Source: Brevibacillus borstelensis
GTDB taxonomy: Bacteria > Bacillota > Bacilli > Brevibacillales > Brevibacillaceae
Direction: 5' to 3'
Assembly: GCF_003710865.1 (NCBI RefSeq)
Contig: NZ_RHHO01000031.1
Location: forward strand, 1-64,000
DNA length: 64,000 nt
The stretch's first letter is position 1; each line of letters begins with the position of its first letter. The translations under genes and the position numbers were made by a program. Positions 26,172 through 34,811 of this stretch are shown here, in pieces. The notes beneath the pieces were generated by a model, which saw only the letters and a program-made list of their open reading frames with translations, was not told the DNA's origin and did not search any database.

Positions 26172-26843
26172 TTATAGTGGGCCCGAAATACCTTGCACCC
26201 GAATCATAACGAAGTGAGCTCCCAACAGTCCAAGCAGTGCGCCTGGGAGGAAGAACACGTGAATCGCGAAGAAGCGAGAAAGCGTCGTCGCCCCTACGAT
26301 GTCCCCACCGGTCAGCAGCGTCTTCAAATAAGGTCCGATCAGGGGAACAGAGTTTGCGATCTCCAGACCTACCTTTGTTGCGAAGTACGCAGTGTTATCC
26401 CAAGGAAGCAGGTAACCGGTGAAACCGAGGCCGAGCATTACGAAAAAGATCAGAACGCCCACTACCCAGTTCAGTTCGCGTGGACGCTTGTAGGAACCGG
26501 TAAAGAATACGCGCAATGTATGTAGGAACATCATTACGATAACCAAGCTGGCTCCCCAGTGGTGCATACCGCGAACGATTACGCCAAAGGCTACTTCGTT
26601 CTGCAGGTATTTTACCGATTCGTACGCGTTGATAATATCTGGTACATAGTACATGGTCAAGAACATACCAGACAGAATTTGAATGACTGTAATAAAGAAC
26701 GTAAGGCCACCAAAGCAGTAAACAAATGCAGAGAAATGGTGAGCAGGGTTTACGTGCTCCGGTACTTCATGGTCGGCCAAATCCCGCCACATCGGAGTAA
26801 TGTTTAAGCGTTCATCGACCCAGTCATACATTTTTTGCAACAT
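26172..26843 (-). CDS. qcrB: Menaquinol:cytochrome c reductase, cytochrome b6 subunit
   Basis: 223 residues, four membrane helices, haem-binding His in GGMHHWGASLVIV-type (RGMHHWGA) and FFAIHVFFLPG. Takes electrons from menaquinol. Start ATG at 26843 lies one base after the qcrA stop (TAAcATG) with GGGGGTG upstream; a GTG at 26852 has no space for a ribosome binding site. Confidence 0.97.
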   Translation of the reverse strand: MLQKMYDWVDERLNITPMWRDLADHEVPEHVNPAHHFSAFVYCFGGLTFFITVIQILSGMFLTMYYVPDIINAYESVKYLQNEVAFGVIVRGMHHWGASLVIVMMFLHTLRVFFTGSYKRPRELNWVVGVLIFFVMLGLGFTGYLLPWDNTAYFATKVGLEIANSVPLIGPYLKTLLTGGDIVGATTLSRFFAIHVFFLPGALLGLLGAHFVMIRVQGISGPL

Positions 26844-26844
26844 G

Positions 26845-27363
26845 TTAGCCACTCACCCCCGGACGTGGATTTGGTTTCAGTTTGCCCAGATAGAGCTTGC
26901 CGTCTTTTACTTCCGTCTCGTATTCATCGAGGGATGCTGTCGGCGGTGTACCCAGAATGTGTGCCCCTTCAATGTCATAGCGTCCAAGGTGGCACGGGCA
27001 GAAATACTCGTTTGGATGATTCGGGTCGGTATTCCAGTTGACCGTGCAACCCAAGTGCTTACAGATTGGGGACAGAGCGAGAATCTCACCCTTCTCATTC
27101 TTGGTTACCCATGCAGACAAGGTCGATTCGGATTCATACCAACCGTCCTTGGTATGTACCTTAAATTCCACAAGCTTTGGCTCTGGACCAAAATCATCGA
27201 CACTACCAACAGCTACTGTATCTCCACCCGCATGGCCCTTGAGCAAGGGGTCGACCGCAAAACGGATCATAGGTGTGATCATACCCGCAGCAAGGAACCC
27301 GCCAGTTCCCATAAGTGCGTAGTTTAGAAATGTTCGCCTGGAAATTTCTCTGTTATCGCCCAT
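26845..27363 (-). CDS. qcrA: Menaquinol:cytochrome c reductase, Rieske iron-sulphur subunit
   Basis: 172 residues. N-terminal twin-arginine-like segment SRRTFLNYALMGTGGFLAAG anchors or exports the protein; the C-terminal domain binds a 2Fe-2S cluster through CKHLGC and CPCHLGRYD. Start ATG at 27363 has AAGGAGGG; the frame extends to 27396 without one. First gene of qcrABC. The 229 bases upstream to ypiF hold no further gene; I see no clear promoter. Confidence 0.96.
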   Translation of the reverse strand: MGDNREISRRTFLNYALMGTGGFLAAGMITPMIRFAVDPLLKGHAGGDTVAVGSVDDFGPEPKLVEFKVHTKDGWYESESTLSAWVTKNEKGEILALSPICKHLGCTVNWNTDPNHPNEYFCPCHLGRYDIEGAHILGTPPTASLDEYETEVKDGKLYLGKLKPNPRPGVSG

Positions 27364-27592
27364 CTCTTTTTCCCTCCTTATCCTGTAGAATCGCACAACG
27401 ATGGCGTTTTCAATACATATACACTAGGTCAATCCCAATCATAGCTAACGCCTAAAAAGATGTCAAGAATGTCCAATAGACATGCCGCATGGCAATCGCG
27501 CAAGTAGAAGAGATTGTTACCATTTTGTCAAATATGGCATATTGCTTCTCTGATTTTCCTAGTGTCTCCAAAAATATCAAGCATTAATGCCT

Positions 27593-28000
27593 CTATTTCT
27601 CCTGCCACATGCGGATGACTTCCTGAGTCAAAATGTCGACCGTAACCTCGAACCGGAGGGGGGAATCGAGGTCCTCATCGCCAACTGTCAGCCTGCGCGC
27701 TTCTTGACCGAGCAGCTTGATATCATCTCCGCTGAACTGAAGCAGGATGCAATGCTGAAAGCCCGCGGGAAACTGCTGCGGGATCGGTTCGTGCCCAAAT
27801 TGGTAGCAGAGTGGAAACAGAAGCACTCTCCCCTTCAACTTCTGCTCAATCGAGGCTGCCACATTTAACAGATAACTCGTTCTCATCACATGATCCACGA
27901 GCTTTGTGTCCGGACGGTACAAATAAAGAGGGAGCAGCGCAGTATCCACGAAGGGCTGCAACTCCTCCCACTTTTCCATTTCCTGTATGTTCCATTGCAT
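27593..28000 (-). CDS. ypiF: DUF2487 protein (YpiF)
   Basis: 135 residues, soluble, beginning MQWNIQEMEKWEELQPFVDTALLPLYLY. This fits DUF2487/YpiF, which sits just upstream of qcrA in Bacillus and Brevibacillus-type genomes. Function unknown; neither motifs of an enzyme nor membrane segments are seen. Start ATG at 28000 has GAGGAG upstream. Confidence 0.8.
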   Translation of the reverse strand: MQWNIQEMEKWEELQPFVDTALLPLYLYRPDTKLVDHVMRTSYLLNVAASIEQKLKGRVLLFPLCYQFGHEPIPQQFPAGFQHCILLQFSGDDIKLLGQEARRLTVGDEDLDSPLRFEVTVDILTQEVIRMWQEK

Positions 28001-28081
28001 ATGCCGTCTCCTCTTTCCTGTTTTTTTCTGGAGACTAGCGTATCACGAAATCCGCAGCTCTAGCAATTGTCCTTTCCCAAA

Positions 28082-28297
28082 CTACGTGGCTTCGTAAGCC
28101 ATGATTTCACGCAGCTCGTTCGTCAAGACGAGGAAGCGCTCCTTGTCCTTTTCCGCTAAAGCTTCGTCAATTTCCTGGTACAGCGTTCTCTTCCGGTACA
28201 GCCGCACTTGCTCGTCGATCAGCATTTCGGAAAGCAAACCGGATACTTGCTGATTGTTCGTTCCATATGTATTCGAATAAAAATTTGGCCACTCCAT
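28082..28297 (-). CDS. Stand-alone IDEAL-domain protein
   Basis: 71 residues. The C-terminal half (LYQEIDEALAEKDKERFLVLTNELREI) is an IDEAL domain, the small helical element named after this motif and found at the C-terminus of B. subtilis YpiB. The N-terminal UPF0302 domain of YpiB is missing here, so this is a reduced version at the same chromosomal place. ATG at 28297 has GAGGG six bases upstream; the ATG at 28303 would touch that site. Nine bases after the 371-residue gene. Confidence 0.75.
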   Translation of the reverse strand: MEWPNFYSNTYGTNNQQVSGLLSEMLIDEQVRLYRKRTLYQEIDEALAEKDKERFLVLTNELREIMAYEAT

Positions 28298-28306
28298 GCA
28301 CATCCC

Positions 28307-29422
28307 TCACTTCAATAAAATGGTAGATTCTGTAAATCCATTGTATTTGCGAAGCCAAGATTGGCTGGCGTACGTCCCGGAGTAAATCCACTCTTCACCC
28401 GACTGGCCGACGCGAATCAAGCCAAGGTGGACCATCATTTTTAAAATCCGATTCACCAGAATATTGTTCGGATCATCATAGTAAAAAGCGCGAATCCAGG
28501 GAAGAAGACTTCTCGCAAGAGCCGTCTGAGTGACCCAGCCGCTTGCTGCCATCATCGGTATCAGTTGGACGAGCATGGGCAGATTCGGTACGGCACGCTT
28601 GTACAGCCTCATCCAGAAGCGGATGACTTCGTGATACAATGCGTCACTATACGGTTTCTGCAATTGTTCATTGCCCGCTTCCGTGAGTGATACCTGACCC
28701 GGAACCTCTTCGATCCACCTCTGGTAGTAGCAAAAATCGTAGATGAGAGAAAACCTGTCCGGATACAGATCAAAATGCAGACCGTAGCCAAAGCGCCAGC
28801 GCTCCGGCGTGAGCGGCTCCTCCTTCACCTGCAAAAATTGAAGCACCTGCTGCTGATACCGTTTGTACATCCCGCCTTCTGCAGTCAATGGGACGGGCTC
28901 CCGCTGAAGAAATCGCAAAAATTGCATGATATCGTCAACAAGGGCCGTGCCTTCATCCCGATACGCATCCGGCTCCAAAACGAATGCATTTTCGTCCTTC
29001 TGCCATTTTTGCAGCCAAGTGTGAAGAAGCGGCTCTCTGATGTCCAGCGGCACCTGGTACTGTCCGATCGTCCTGCTTTTTGCCGGAAAAATCCAGCCGC
29101 GCTTCATCGCTTTCGCTACGTATTTGCGGGCCTCCTCCTGCTTGCCTTCCTTCTTCGCATCCAAAGCTACGCCGGCCTTTGCGAGAAGGTCCTCCAGAGA
29201 CATCTCCGTGCGCTTGTCCAAGAACAGGAGCAGAAAAAAATGCGTCTCTTCCGGCGACAGCTGTTCGATCTCGCGGGAGATTGTCTGCTTATGGCGCAGG
29301 TTGGCCAGCAACGTAGTGATCAATTCGTTTTTTGAGTGAGGATTGCATTCACAGCCGTAATGGTCGGCCATCTGATTGAGCTGCCGGATGTCGGTGTAGA
29401 CTAAAATCTCTGCCAAGTTCAT
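28307..29422 (-). CDS. Hypothetical protein, possible winged-helix/helicase-associated domain
   Basis: 371 residues, soluble. N-terminal MNLAEILVYTDIRQLNQMADHYGC, followed by helical segments with winged-helix character (SPEETHFFLLLFLDKR, ...VAKAMKRGWIFPAKS) and a C-terminal NRILKMMVHLGLIRVGQSG. It resembles the XPB/Ssl2 helicase-associated N-terminal region found alone in some Bacillota, but I cannot confirm it and there is no helicase core. Located between the TPR gene and the IDEAL gene, same direction. Confidence 0.6.
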   Translation of the reverse strand: MNLAEILVYTDIRQLNQMADHYGCECNPHSKNELITTLLANLRHKQTISREIEQLSPEETHFFLLLFLDKRTEMSLEDLLAKAGVALDAKKEGKQEEARKYVAKAMKRGWIFPAKSRTIGQYQVPLDIREPLLHTWLQKWQKDENAFVLEPDAYRDEGTALVDDIMQFLRFLQREPVPLTAEGGMYKRYQQQVLQFLQVKEEPLTPERWRFGYGLHFDLYPDRFSLIYDFCYYQRWIEEVPGQVSLTEAGNEQLQKPYSDALYHEVIRFWMRLYKRAVPNLPMLVQLIPMMAASGWVTQTALARSLLPWIRAFYYDDPNNILVNRILKMMVHLGLIRVGQSGEEWIYSGTYASQSWLRKYNGFTESTILLK

Positions 29423-29486
29423 CTGGGCATCCCTTCCTTAACGAAGGCTTTTGTTACCCACCATTCTTGTCCAATTTCCGGCAAAA

Positions 29487-29514
29487 TAAACAGGAAGCCA
29501 CAATAGTGACTTCC
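29487..29514 (-). terminator. Probable terminator after the TPR gene
   Basis: GGAAGtCAC/GTGgCTTCC hairpin with 4-base loop, then TGTTTATTTT on the minus strand. One internal T-G pair. It would end the YpiA-type transcript before the gene at 28307-29422. Confidence 0.6.
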
Positions 29515-29540
29515 CTAGGAAACAAGCAATTTGCCCGCAT

Positions 29541-30479
29541 TTACTCTTCGTCTACATTCCAAGCATCGAGCAGCTTCTGGTATTCTTTTGCGTCCTCATA
29601 GCGTCCGGATTGCGTCAACAGGGCGACCAGCCTGCGGATTTGATCGAGATCGAAGCCCGACAGCTCCACGTATTGCTCAAGCGCTTCGATCGATTTTTCC
29701 GTTTTCCCCATGGAGAGGAAAATGTCAGCCGCCAACGGATACCCGGCGACGTACTCTTCATCCAGCGCGAGCAATCTTCCCACATAATCAGCTGCCTCTT
29801 CGACATTGCCCGTATGAAAAGCCATCAGGGCACAGCCGTACAGAATCTCTGCGCTTTGCTCCTGTTCGAGAGCATGCTGGTACAGATGATAAGCCTGCTC
29901 AAAGTCTCCATTCTGAGCCAGAACGCGGGACTTCGAGAGGAGCAGCTCCACACTTTGCTCCCCGGCCTGTTCCAGCGCTTTCATCGCTTCATCATCTTTG
30001 CCGATCTGGAAGTACATGTTCCCAAGCGCCGTGAGAATTTCCTTGTTGTCAGGTTCCTTCTGGCGCGCCTGTTCCAGGTACTTGATGGCGACCTCATCCA
30101 GCCCTTGCATGGCGTACAGATCAGTCAGCAATAGGTCCAGCCGCAGGTTCTCATAGCCGGACTCCTTCAATTCGTACAAGATGTGCTGCGCCGCTTCAAA
30201 ATCGTTCCCATCCAGCGCAATTTCCGCCAGGAGCAGCTGGCACTCCCGTCGCAGCGGCGGATCAAGCTCAGGATTTGCCTTCATGACCTCTGCAAGCAAT
30301 TCCGCCGCTTCATCCAGATGGCCCAATCGATACCACACCTCCGCCAGATACAGCATCACTTCCGGCAAATCCTTGCCATGCTCCTGAACCTTTTGGAGCG
30401 CTTGCAGCCCTAGCTCCACTTCATCGTTCTCAATCCGCTTGATCGCTTCGTCGATCACATACAGCCACTGTTTCGTCAT
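29541..30479 (-). CDS. ypiA: TPR protein, YpiA type
   Basis: 312 residues made almost wholly of tetratricopeptide-like repeats (VMLYLAEVWYRLGHLDEAAELL, LLLAEIALDGNDFEAAQHIL, ILTALGNMYFQIGKDDEAMKAL, and so on). No catalytic or membrane part. Its position between the aromatic block and ypiF/qcr agrees with B. subtilis YpiA, whose role is unknown. Probably a scaffold for protein contacts. Confidence 0.8.
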   Translation of the reverse strand: MTKQWLYVIDEAIKRIENDEVELGLQALQKVQEHGKDLPEVMLYLAEVWYRLGHLDEAAELLAEVMKANPELDPPLRRECQLLLAEIALDGNDFEAAQHILYELKESGYENLRLDLLLTDLYAMQGLDEVAIKYLEQARQKEPDNKEILTALGNMYFQIGKDDEAMKALEQAGEQSVELLLSKSRVLAQNGDFEQAYHLYQHALEQEQSAEILYGCALMAFHTGNVEEAADYVGRLLALDEEYVAGYPLAADIFLSMGKTEKSIEALEQYVELSGFDLDQIRRLVALLTQSGRYEDAKEYQKLLDAWNVDEE

Positions 30480-30542
30480 TTTTGTTCACCTCATCTATAG
30501 GGTGGCATTTCTTATGTACAAGCTTTATATCAAAACAAGCTG

Positions 30543-30567
30543 CAAAAGACCGTCCGAAGACGGTCTT
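30543..30567 (-). terminator. Terminator of the sigma/anti-sigma operon
   Basis: AAGACCGTC-TTCG-GACGGTCTT, a 9-bp perfect stem with a UUCG tetraloop, followed by TTGC; positioned 33 bases after the anti-sigma stop. The stable tetraloop makes it convincing although the U-run is short. Confidence 0.85.
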
Positions 30568-30599
30568 CCCAAATAGGACGATACTATAAAGATAAACCA

Positions 30600-31247
30600 T
30601 TAAGCCCGCGTAAACCAGCTCATTGTCAAAACGGTTACCAAAATGCCAAACACACTGAGGACGACGGCGTAATTTGGGCTTTCATACTCGCTGGCTCCCT
30701 GCTTTCCGTCCATCGGTACAATAGAGGCCGTCGCATTGGCAAGCGGCTGTCCTTCAGAGACTAACTGATCCGATTCGACGATATATGTACCGTCTTCGGT
30801 CTGCATGGAGGAGGTAACGACTTGCGCCTGTTTGCCCATCGCCAAAACCTCGCCGCCGATCAAAAGAGAGTTTGCCTGTTCTGCATTGCTTGTGTTTACA
30901 TACAACGTAAACGTACAAAGCATCAACAAAACGACAGCGGCGCACGCACCGATGCGACGCATTCTCGCTGTAACCGAAAACACCTTTCGGCCAAACGGAA
31001 TCGCCCACTTCTCTTCTGACAGAATACGCGCCATGACCGCATCCACGATCGACTTGGTGGGCGCAATGGAATGGTACCGCTCTTTGTCAGTCTCCATCCA
31101 CTCGCTGCTGTCCTTCCACAGTTCGTAATCTGAGCGACAGGAAGAACATGCAGCCAAATGATGATCGACACGCCGCCGCGTTACATCGGGCAGTTGTCCA
31201 TCTGCGTAATCCGGCAACTTATCTTGCACATCTTCACATCTCATCAT
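30600..31247 (-). CDS. Zinc-finger anti-sigma factor
   Basis: 215 residues. The N-terminal domain has the ZAS motif H30-x3-C34-x2-C37 (HHLAACSSC) that binds ECF sigma factors. A membrane helix follows at about residues 97-116 (IGACAAVVLLMLCTFTLYV), then an outside region and a second hydrophobic segment near the C-terminus (YAVVLSVFGILVTVLTMSW), so both ends may be anchored. It overlaps the sigma gene by 4 bases. It should hold the sigma factor inactive until a membrane signal arrives; the signal is unknown. Confidence 0.9.
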   Translation of the reverse strand: MMRCEDVQDKLPDYADGQLPDVTRRRVDHHLAACSSCRSDYELWKDSSEWMETDKERYHSIAPTKSIVDAVMARILSEEKWAIPFGRKVFSVTARMRRIGACAAVVLLMLCTFTLYVNTSNAEQANSLLIGGEVLAMGKQAQVVTSSMQTEDGTYIVESDQLVSEGQPLANATASIVPMDGKQGASEYESPNYAVVLSVFGILVTVLTMSWFTRA

Positions 31248-31834
31248 CGATTCATCCCTTCAGCTTCATCCAAATGAGGGTCCAGGATGTAGGCTTCCAA
31301 TTGAGTCTTGATGCTCTGCCGCGCTCGAAACAGCAAAGATTTCACTGAACTCACTGTCAAATCGAGGATCACGGCTATCTCATTGTAGTCCATTTGCTCG
31401 TATTCCCGCAAAATCAGGGCGGAGCGCTGTTTTTCAGGCAAATTGTTAATCGCCTGGCGAACGAGATGCTCCCGCTCGTTGCGAAGCAGCACTTGCTCCG
31501 GCAAGCGTTCAAACGAAGCCAACGGCACCTGCAAAGTATCTTCGAGATACACATCCGAATTCCGGCTCTTGCGCAGCTCGCTCAATACGGAATTGCGGGC
31601 TATGGTGTAGAGCCAGGTAGAAAAGGTCGCTTCTACATCACGGAACGAATGAATGCTCTTGTACGCCTTGTAAAAAGTCTCCTGGCATAAATCCTCTGCC
31701 ACATGCTCCAGATGTGCCTGACGGAGCAGATGCGTGATAAATGCAAGAATCTTTTTTTCATACCGACGTATCAACTCGGCATAGCATTCGAGATTACCTT
31801 CTTTTATTTCGCGGATAAGCTGGGAATCGGTCAT
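31244..31834 (-). CDS. ECF RNA polymerase sigma factor
   Basis: 196 residues with region 2 (AEDLCQETFYKAYKSIHSF, WLYTIARNS) and region 4 (LPEKQRSALILREYEQMDYNEIA, VSSVKSLLFRARQSI). Group 4 (extracytoplasmic function) type, near SigW/SigX but not assignable to one. ATG at 31834 has AAGGAGG upstream. Translationally coupled to its anti-sigma factor. An RpoE-like promoter just upstream suggests that it drives its own operon. Confidence 0.93.
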   Translation of the reverse strand: MTDSQLIREIKEGNLECYAELIRRYEKKILAFITHLLRQAHLEHVAEDLCQETFYKAYKSIHSFRDVEATFSTWLYTIARNSVLSELRKSRNSDVYLEDTLQVPLASFERLPEQVLLRNEREHLVRQAINNLPEKQRSALILREYEQMDYNEIAVILDLTVSSVKSLLFRARQSIKTQLEAYILDPHLDEAEGMNR

Positions 31835-31883
31835 GATCAGGATTACCTCCTTGCGATTCCGATCCCTCCGCAGTCTTTGTATG

Positions 31884-31912
31884 TTTAGACTGCCAGGGAT
31901 GTAAAAAGTTGC
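31884..31912 (-). promoter_or_regulatory. Candidate autoregulated ECF promoter
   Basis: On the minus strand GCAACTT is followed by 16 bases and then TCTAAA, close to the GGAACTT-N16-TCTGA/TCTAA pattern of RpoE-type sigma factors. The start site would be about 45 bases before the sigma ATG. Its place between a terminator (31961) and the sigma gene supports the call. Confidence 0.5.
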
Positions 31913-31960
31913 GCTGACCTGACAAATCTTTTTCTCGTCAGGTACCCGGAATCCTTTACG

Positions 31961-31981
31961 AAAAAACCCCCAAATCTGGGG
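31961..31981 (-). terminator. Terminator after the amidohydrolase-like gene
   Basis: CCCCA-GAT-TTGGGG followed by GTTTTTTC on the minus strand, directly at the stop codon at 31982. Isolates the sigma operon from upstream transcription. Confidence 0.85.
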
Positions 31982-33103
31982 TCACATGACAAAATTGTAT
32001 GGCTTGATGTCCAGATGGCATCGTCCCATGCCTATGTTTGCGGCAAATTGCTGCTCGGCAAAAATCCACTTTCCGTTCGACATAACAGATGTTGGAAGGC
32101 GGATTTCGCTAAAATTGAGAATAGTGTAAAGATCAAATTTTGTCAACCATTGTTCTTTTTTCACGAATAAAAGATCTGCGTCAGCACCGGTAATGATGCA
32201 CCCTTTGCGTGGGTAAAGCCCCAATGCCTTGGCGGTATTTGTCGAACAGAGCTTGACGAGTAAGCGGAGCAATTCCGCATCCAGCCACTTCGTACGCCTC
32301 AGATCTACCTGGACGCTGTCCAGCGAAGCCATTACGGAAAGCGAGCGGAAAGGATGCTCGGCCAGAAAACGGAGCGCATGATCTGCAGTCATCCCCTTTA
32401 CTTGATACACATGGTAGAAATCATCAAATGACTCCAAAGCCTGTGCCCAATCGGCCTTGACCCATGTGCGAATCTGCCAGAAGCGGCAGCGCCTGAGCCA
32501 TTGCCTGTGCATATTTCGCTTTTCCTCCCGTGAAATAGCGGAATCGTCCGGTATGTGCAAAGATAGTAGCACCCTATAAGACGTAAGTATCGGGGAAAAC
32601 GTTTCCCATTCCAGACGGTTAATTTCTTCCTGCTTGCGAACGGTCACCCTGATCGACCTGTATCCTTCCAAGCAAAGCTGCCGAACCAGTCCATGCGCCA
32701 TTTGGCTGGCGGAGACCTCCACCACCATCGTATAGTCGATGACATTGTTGAAATGAATGGCAGCCTGATACCGCCATTGATCGGATTTTTTCCAAGGATC
32801 TACGTGCAGCACATCGGTCATGCAGGTGTAGCCGTTTGCTGCCAAAGAACGGACGGCATGCAGATATTCTTCCAAGCTTCTGATTTTCGCATAGGATTTA
32901 TCGGGCAAGGCAAGAAAGCCCGGCAAAATGTACATTCCGGAGGCATCCCACTCTTCAAGCGGCTGGTCGGTATCTCTGTACACCCGTAACAGCTCCTTGG
33001 CCACCCGTTTGATTTTCCCGTCCTCTATCCAAATGTTTGCTTCGACAATACCGCTCGCGGTTACAACAGTTCCATTTCGAATAACCAGTTCGTTCATTGC
33101 CAT
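31982..33103 (-). CDS. Degenerate dihydroorotase/dihydropyrimidinase-like amidohydrolase
   Basis: 373 residues. The N-terminal beta domain (MNELVIRNGTVVTASGIVEANIWIEDGKIKRV) and the C-terminal part (NTAKALGLYPRKGCIITGADADLLFV) are typical of cyclic amidohydrolases. The metal-binding HxH after PGF is absent (LPGFLALPDKS), and I see no carboxylated-Lys region or GTDxAP aspartate, so it is probably not a metal-dependent hydrolase any more. It could be a binding or regulatory protein. ATG at 33103 has GGAGGGACGAG upstream; the frame runs to 33226 but that part overlaps a leader terminator. Confidence 0.75.
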   Translation of the reverse strand: MAMNELVIRNGTVVTASGIVEANIWIEDGKIKRVAKELLRVYRDTDQPLEEWDASGMYILPGFLALPDKSYAKIRSLEEYLHAVRSLAANGYTCMTDVLHVDPWKKSDQWRYQAAIHFNNVIDYTMVVEVSASQMAHGLVRQLCLEGYRSIRVTVRKQEEINRLEWETFSPILTSYRVLLSLHIPDDSAISREEKRNMHRQWLRRCRFWQIRTWVKADWAQALESFDDFYHVYQVKGMTADHALRFLAEHPFRSLSVMASLDSVQVDLRRTKWLDAELLRLLVKLCSTNTAKALGLYPRKGCIITGADADLLFVKKEQWLTKFDLYTILNFSEIRLPTSVMSNGKWIFAEQQFAANIGMGRCHLDIKPYNFVM

Positions 33104-33177
33104 AGCTCGTCCCTCCTCCATCCGCAGATGGACGCTCTTCCAGTACGAGCATATGCATGGGTGGAGGAAAAAAGGAC

Positions 33178-33219
33178 AAAAAAAAGCCACCGTCAATGTA
33201 AGCGCATTCAAACGGCGGC
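33178..33219 (-). terminator. Leader terminator upstream of the amidohydrolase-like gene
   Basis: GCCGCCGT/ACGGTGGC (one G-T pair), with an inner AATG/CATT pair in the loop, then eight T on the minus strand. It lies between a consensus promoter at 33278-33305 and the gene start at 33103, so it either attenuates the gene or ends a short RNA. Confidence 0.85.
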
Positions 33220-33277
33220 AGCACATCTGTGCTTTATTATATTGGATAGGAGTGGAGAGAAACCATACTGTACCTTT

Positions 33278-33305
33278 ATTATATCTGAATGTAAGCGCTT
33301 GTCAA
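33278..33305 (-). promoter_or_regulatory. Consensus sigma-A promoter with cre-like operator
   Basis: Minus strand TTGACA (33300-33305), 16-base spacer, TATAAT (33278-33283). The spacer and -35 contain TGACAAGCGCTTACA, similar to the CcpA-binding cre palindrome (TGTAAGCGCTTACA) with one extra base. AATGTAAGCGC occurs again at 33194-33204 in the loop of the downstream terminator. Confidence 0.75.
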
Positions 33306-33364
33306 ACACTTTTTACCTATTTTTCTGTCCATTCTTTTCGAGGCTTATCCCGTCTTCACTAGTC

Positions 33365-33396
33365 AAAAAACGAACCCGCGATCAGCACGGGTTCGT
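33365..33396 (-). terminator. Terminator at the end of the aromatic supraoperon
   Basis: ACGAACCCG/CGGGTTCGT with a 9-base loop, followed by TTTTTTG on the minus strand, 20 bases after the aroA stop. Confidence 0.93.
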
Positions 33397-33416
33397 CTCG
33401 TTGTTTCATCGTTTCG

Positions 33417-34697
33417 CTATTTACTGATGCTCTGGAGAACGTCAGGAAAGCCAGGGAATGAAACCAAAATGGCGTCGTCATTCTCGATCAGCGTTTCCCC
33501 TTCTGCTGCCAGCCCTGCGATCGCCATGGCCATTCCGATCCGATGATCGCCAAAGCTGTCGATGACTGCACCCTTCAGCGGAGTTGGTCCCTCGATAATC
33601 ATGCCATCCTCCGTCGCGATGATCTTTGCTCCCAGCTTTGACAGTTCGCTCACAACAGTGGCAATTCTGTCCGTTTCTTTTACTTTTAACTCCTCCGCGT
33701 CCTTGATGACGGTGCGTCCGCCAGCTTGCGTCGCCATTACAGCAATAACGGGGATTTCATCGATCAGCCGGGGGATGATGTCGCCGCTGATCTCGATTCC
33801 TTGCAGCTCGGAATAGGTCACGAGCAGGTCTGCGACCGGCTCTTCATTGACCACTCGTTCGTTGATCCGCTCAATTTTTCCGCCCATTCTGTCTACGACA
33901 TCCAAAATTCCGGTGCGGCTTGGGTTGATCCCCACATTTTCGATCAGCAGAGAGCTGCCCGGCACCATCATCACTGCCGCAATCATGTAGGCTGCAGAGG
34001 AAATGTCTCCTGGGACCTGAATGGCTCTCCCCTTCAATTTCTGCCCGCCTTCAATTGAAACGGTCAAGCCGTCGCGGACGAGCTTGACGCCGAACGCTTG
34101 CAGCATTCTCTCCGTGTGATCTCGGGATAGATGCGGCTCGGTCACACTCGTAACGCCGTTAGCCTGCATGCCGGCGAGCAAAATCGCCGATTTGATTTGG
34201 GCACTGGCCACAGGGGATTGATACGATATCCCTTGCAGCTCCCCTCCACGTATGGAGAGCGGCGTGTATTCCCCATCCTTTCGCCCATCGATTTTTGCCC
34301 CCATCTGGCGGAGCGGTCCGATTACTCTGCGCATCGGGCGTTTCGCGATGGATTCGTCCCCTTCCATCACACTGTGAAACGGTTGGGTAGCGAGAATGCC
34401 GGCCATCAACCGAATGGTCGTACCGGAGTTTCCTACGTCGAGGTGCTGGGAAGGCTCCTGCAGTCCGTACCAGCCCTGGCCGTGAACGGTGACCCGGTCC
34501 TTGTCCTGCTCAATCTCTATGCCCATCTTGCGAAAACAGCTGATCGTGCTCAAACAATCGGCACCCGGGAGGAAGCCTTCAATACTTGTTGTTCCTTCTG
34601 CCAGCGCGCCAAACATGACGGCGCGATGGGAAATCGATTTATCTCCTGGTACTCGAACGGTTCCGTTGATCTGACTTGCTCGTTGAACGCGCAGCAC
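33417..34697 (-). CDS. aroA: 3-phosphoshikimate 1-carboxyvinyltransferase (EPSP synthase)
   Basis: Sixth step of the shikimate pathway (called aroE in B. subtilis). 426 residues. Motifs: [74 protein letters not shown] and [12 protein letters not shown]. The GNSGTT and RPMxRV versions are those of class II-type enzymes. Start is GTG at 34697 with GGGGAG seven bases upstream. Last gene of the aromatic supraoperon, 114 bases after tyrA; I see no clear promoter or hairpin in that gap. Confidence 0.97.
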   Translation of the reverse strand: MLRVQRASQINGTVRVPGDKSISHRAVMFGALAEGTTSIEGFLPGADCLSTISCFRKMGIEIEQDKDRVTVHGQGWYGLQEPSQHLDVGNSGTTIRLMAGILATQPFHSVMEGDESIAKRPMRRVIGPLRQMGAKIDGRKDGEYTPLSIRGGELQGISYQSPVASAQIKSAILLAGMQANGVTSVTEPHLSRDHTERMLQAFGVKLVRDGLTVSIEGGQKLKGRAIQVPGDISSAAYMIAAVMMVPGSSLLIENVGINPSRTGILDVVDRMGGKIERINERVVNEEPVADLLVTYSELQGIEISGDIIPRLIDEIPVIAVMATQAGGRTVIKDAEELKVKETDRIATVVSELSKLGAKIIATEDGMIIEGPTPLKGAVIDSFGDHRIGMAMAIAGLAAEGETLIENDDAILVSFPGFPDVLQSISK

Positions 34698-34811
34698 AGT
34701 GACTCTCCCCTTTTTTCTCTGTATTTCTACGTATCGTAGCTATATTCTGTCCACGCACGTGCATTCGCACAGCAAAGCGTCTATCCCCCAAAGCGGGATC
34801 GTATGAGCAAA

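Noticed and set aside
33251..33280. Nine-residue leader peptide frame MVSLHSYPI in the 33.2-kb leader
   Set aside because: No runs of regulatory codons and only a weak ribosome binding site; could be chance.
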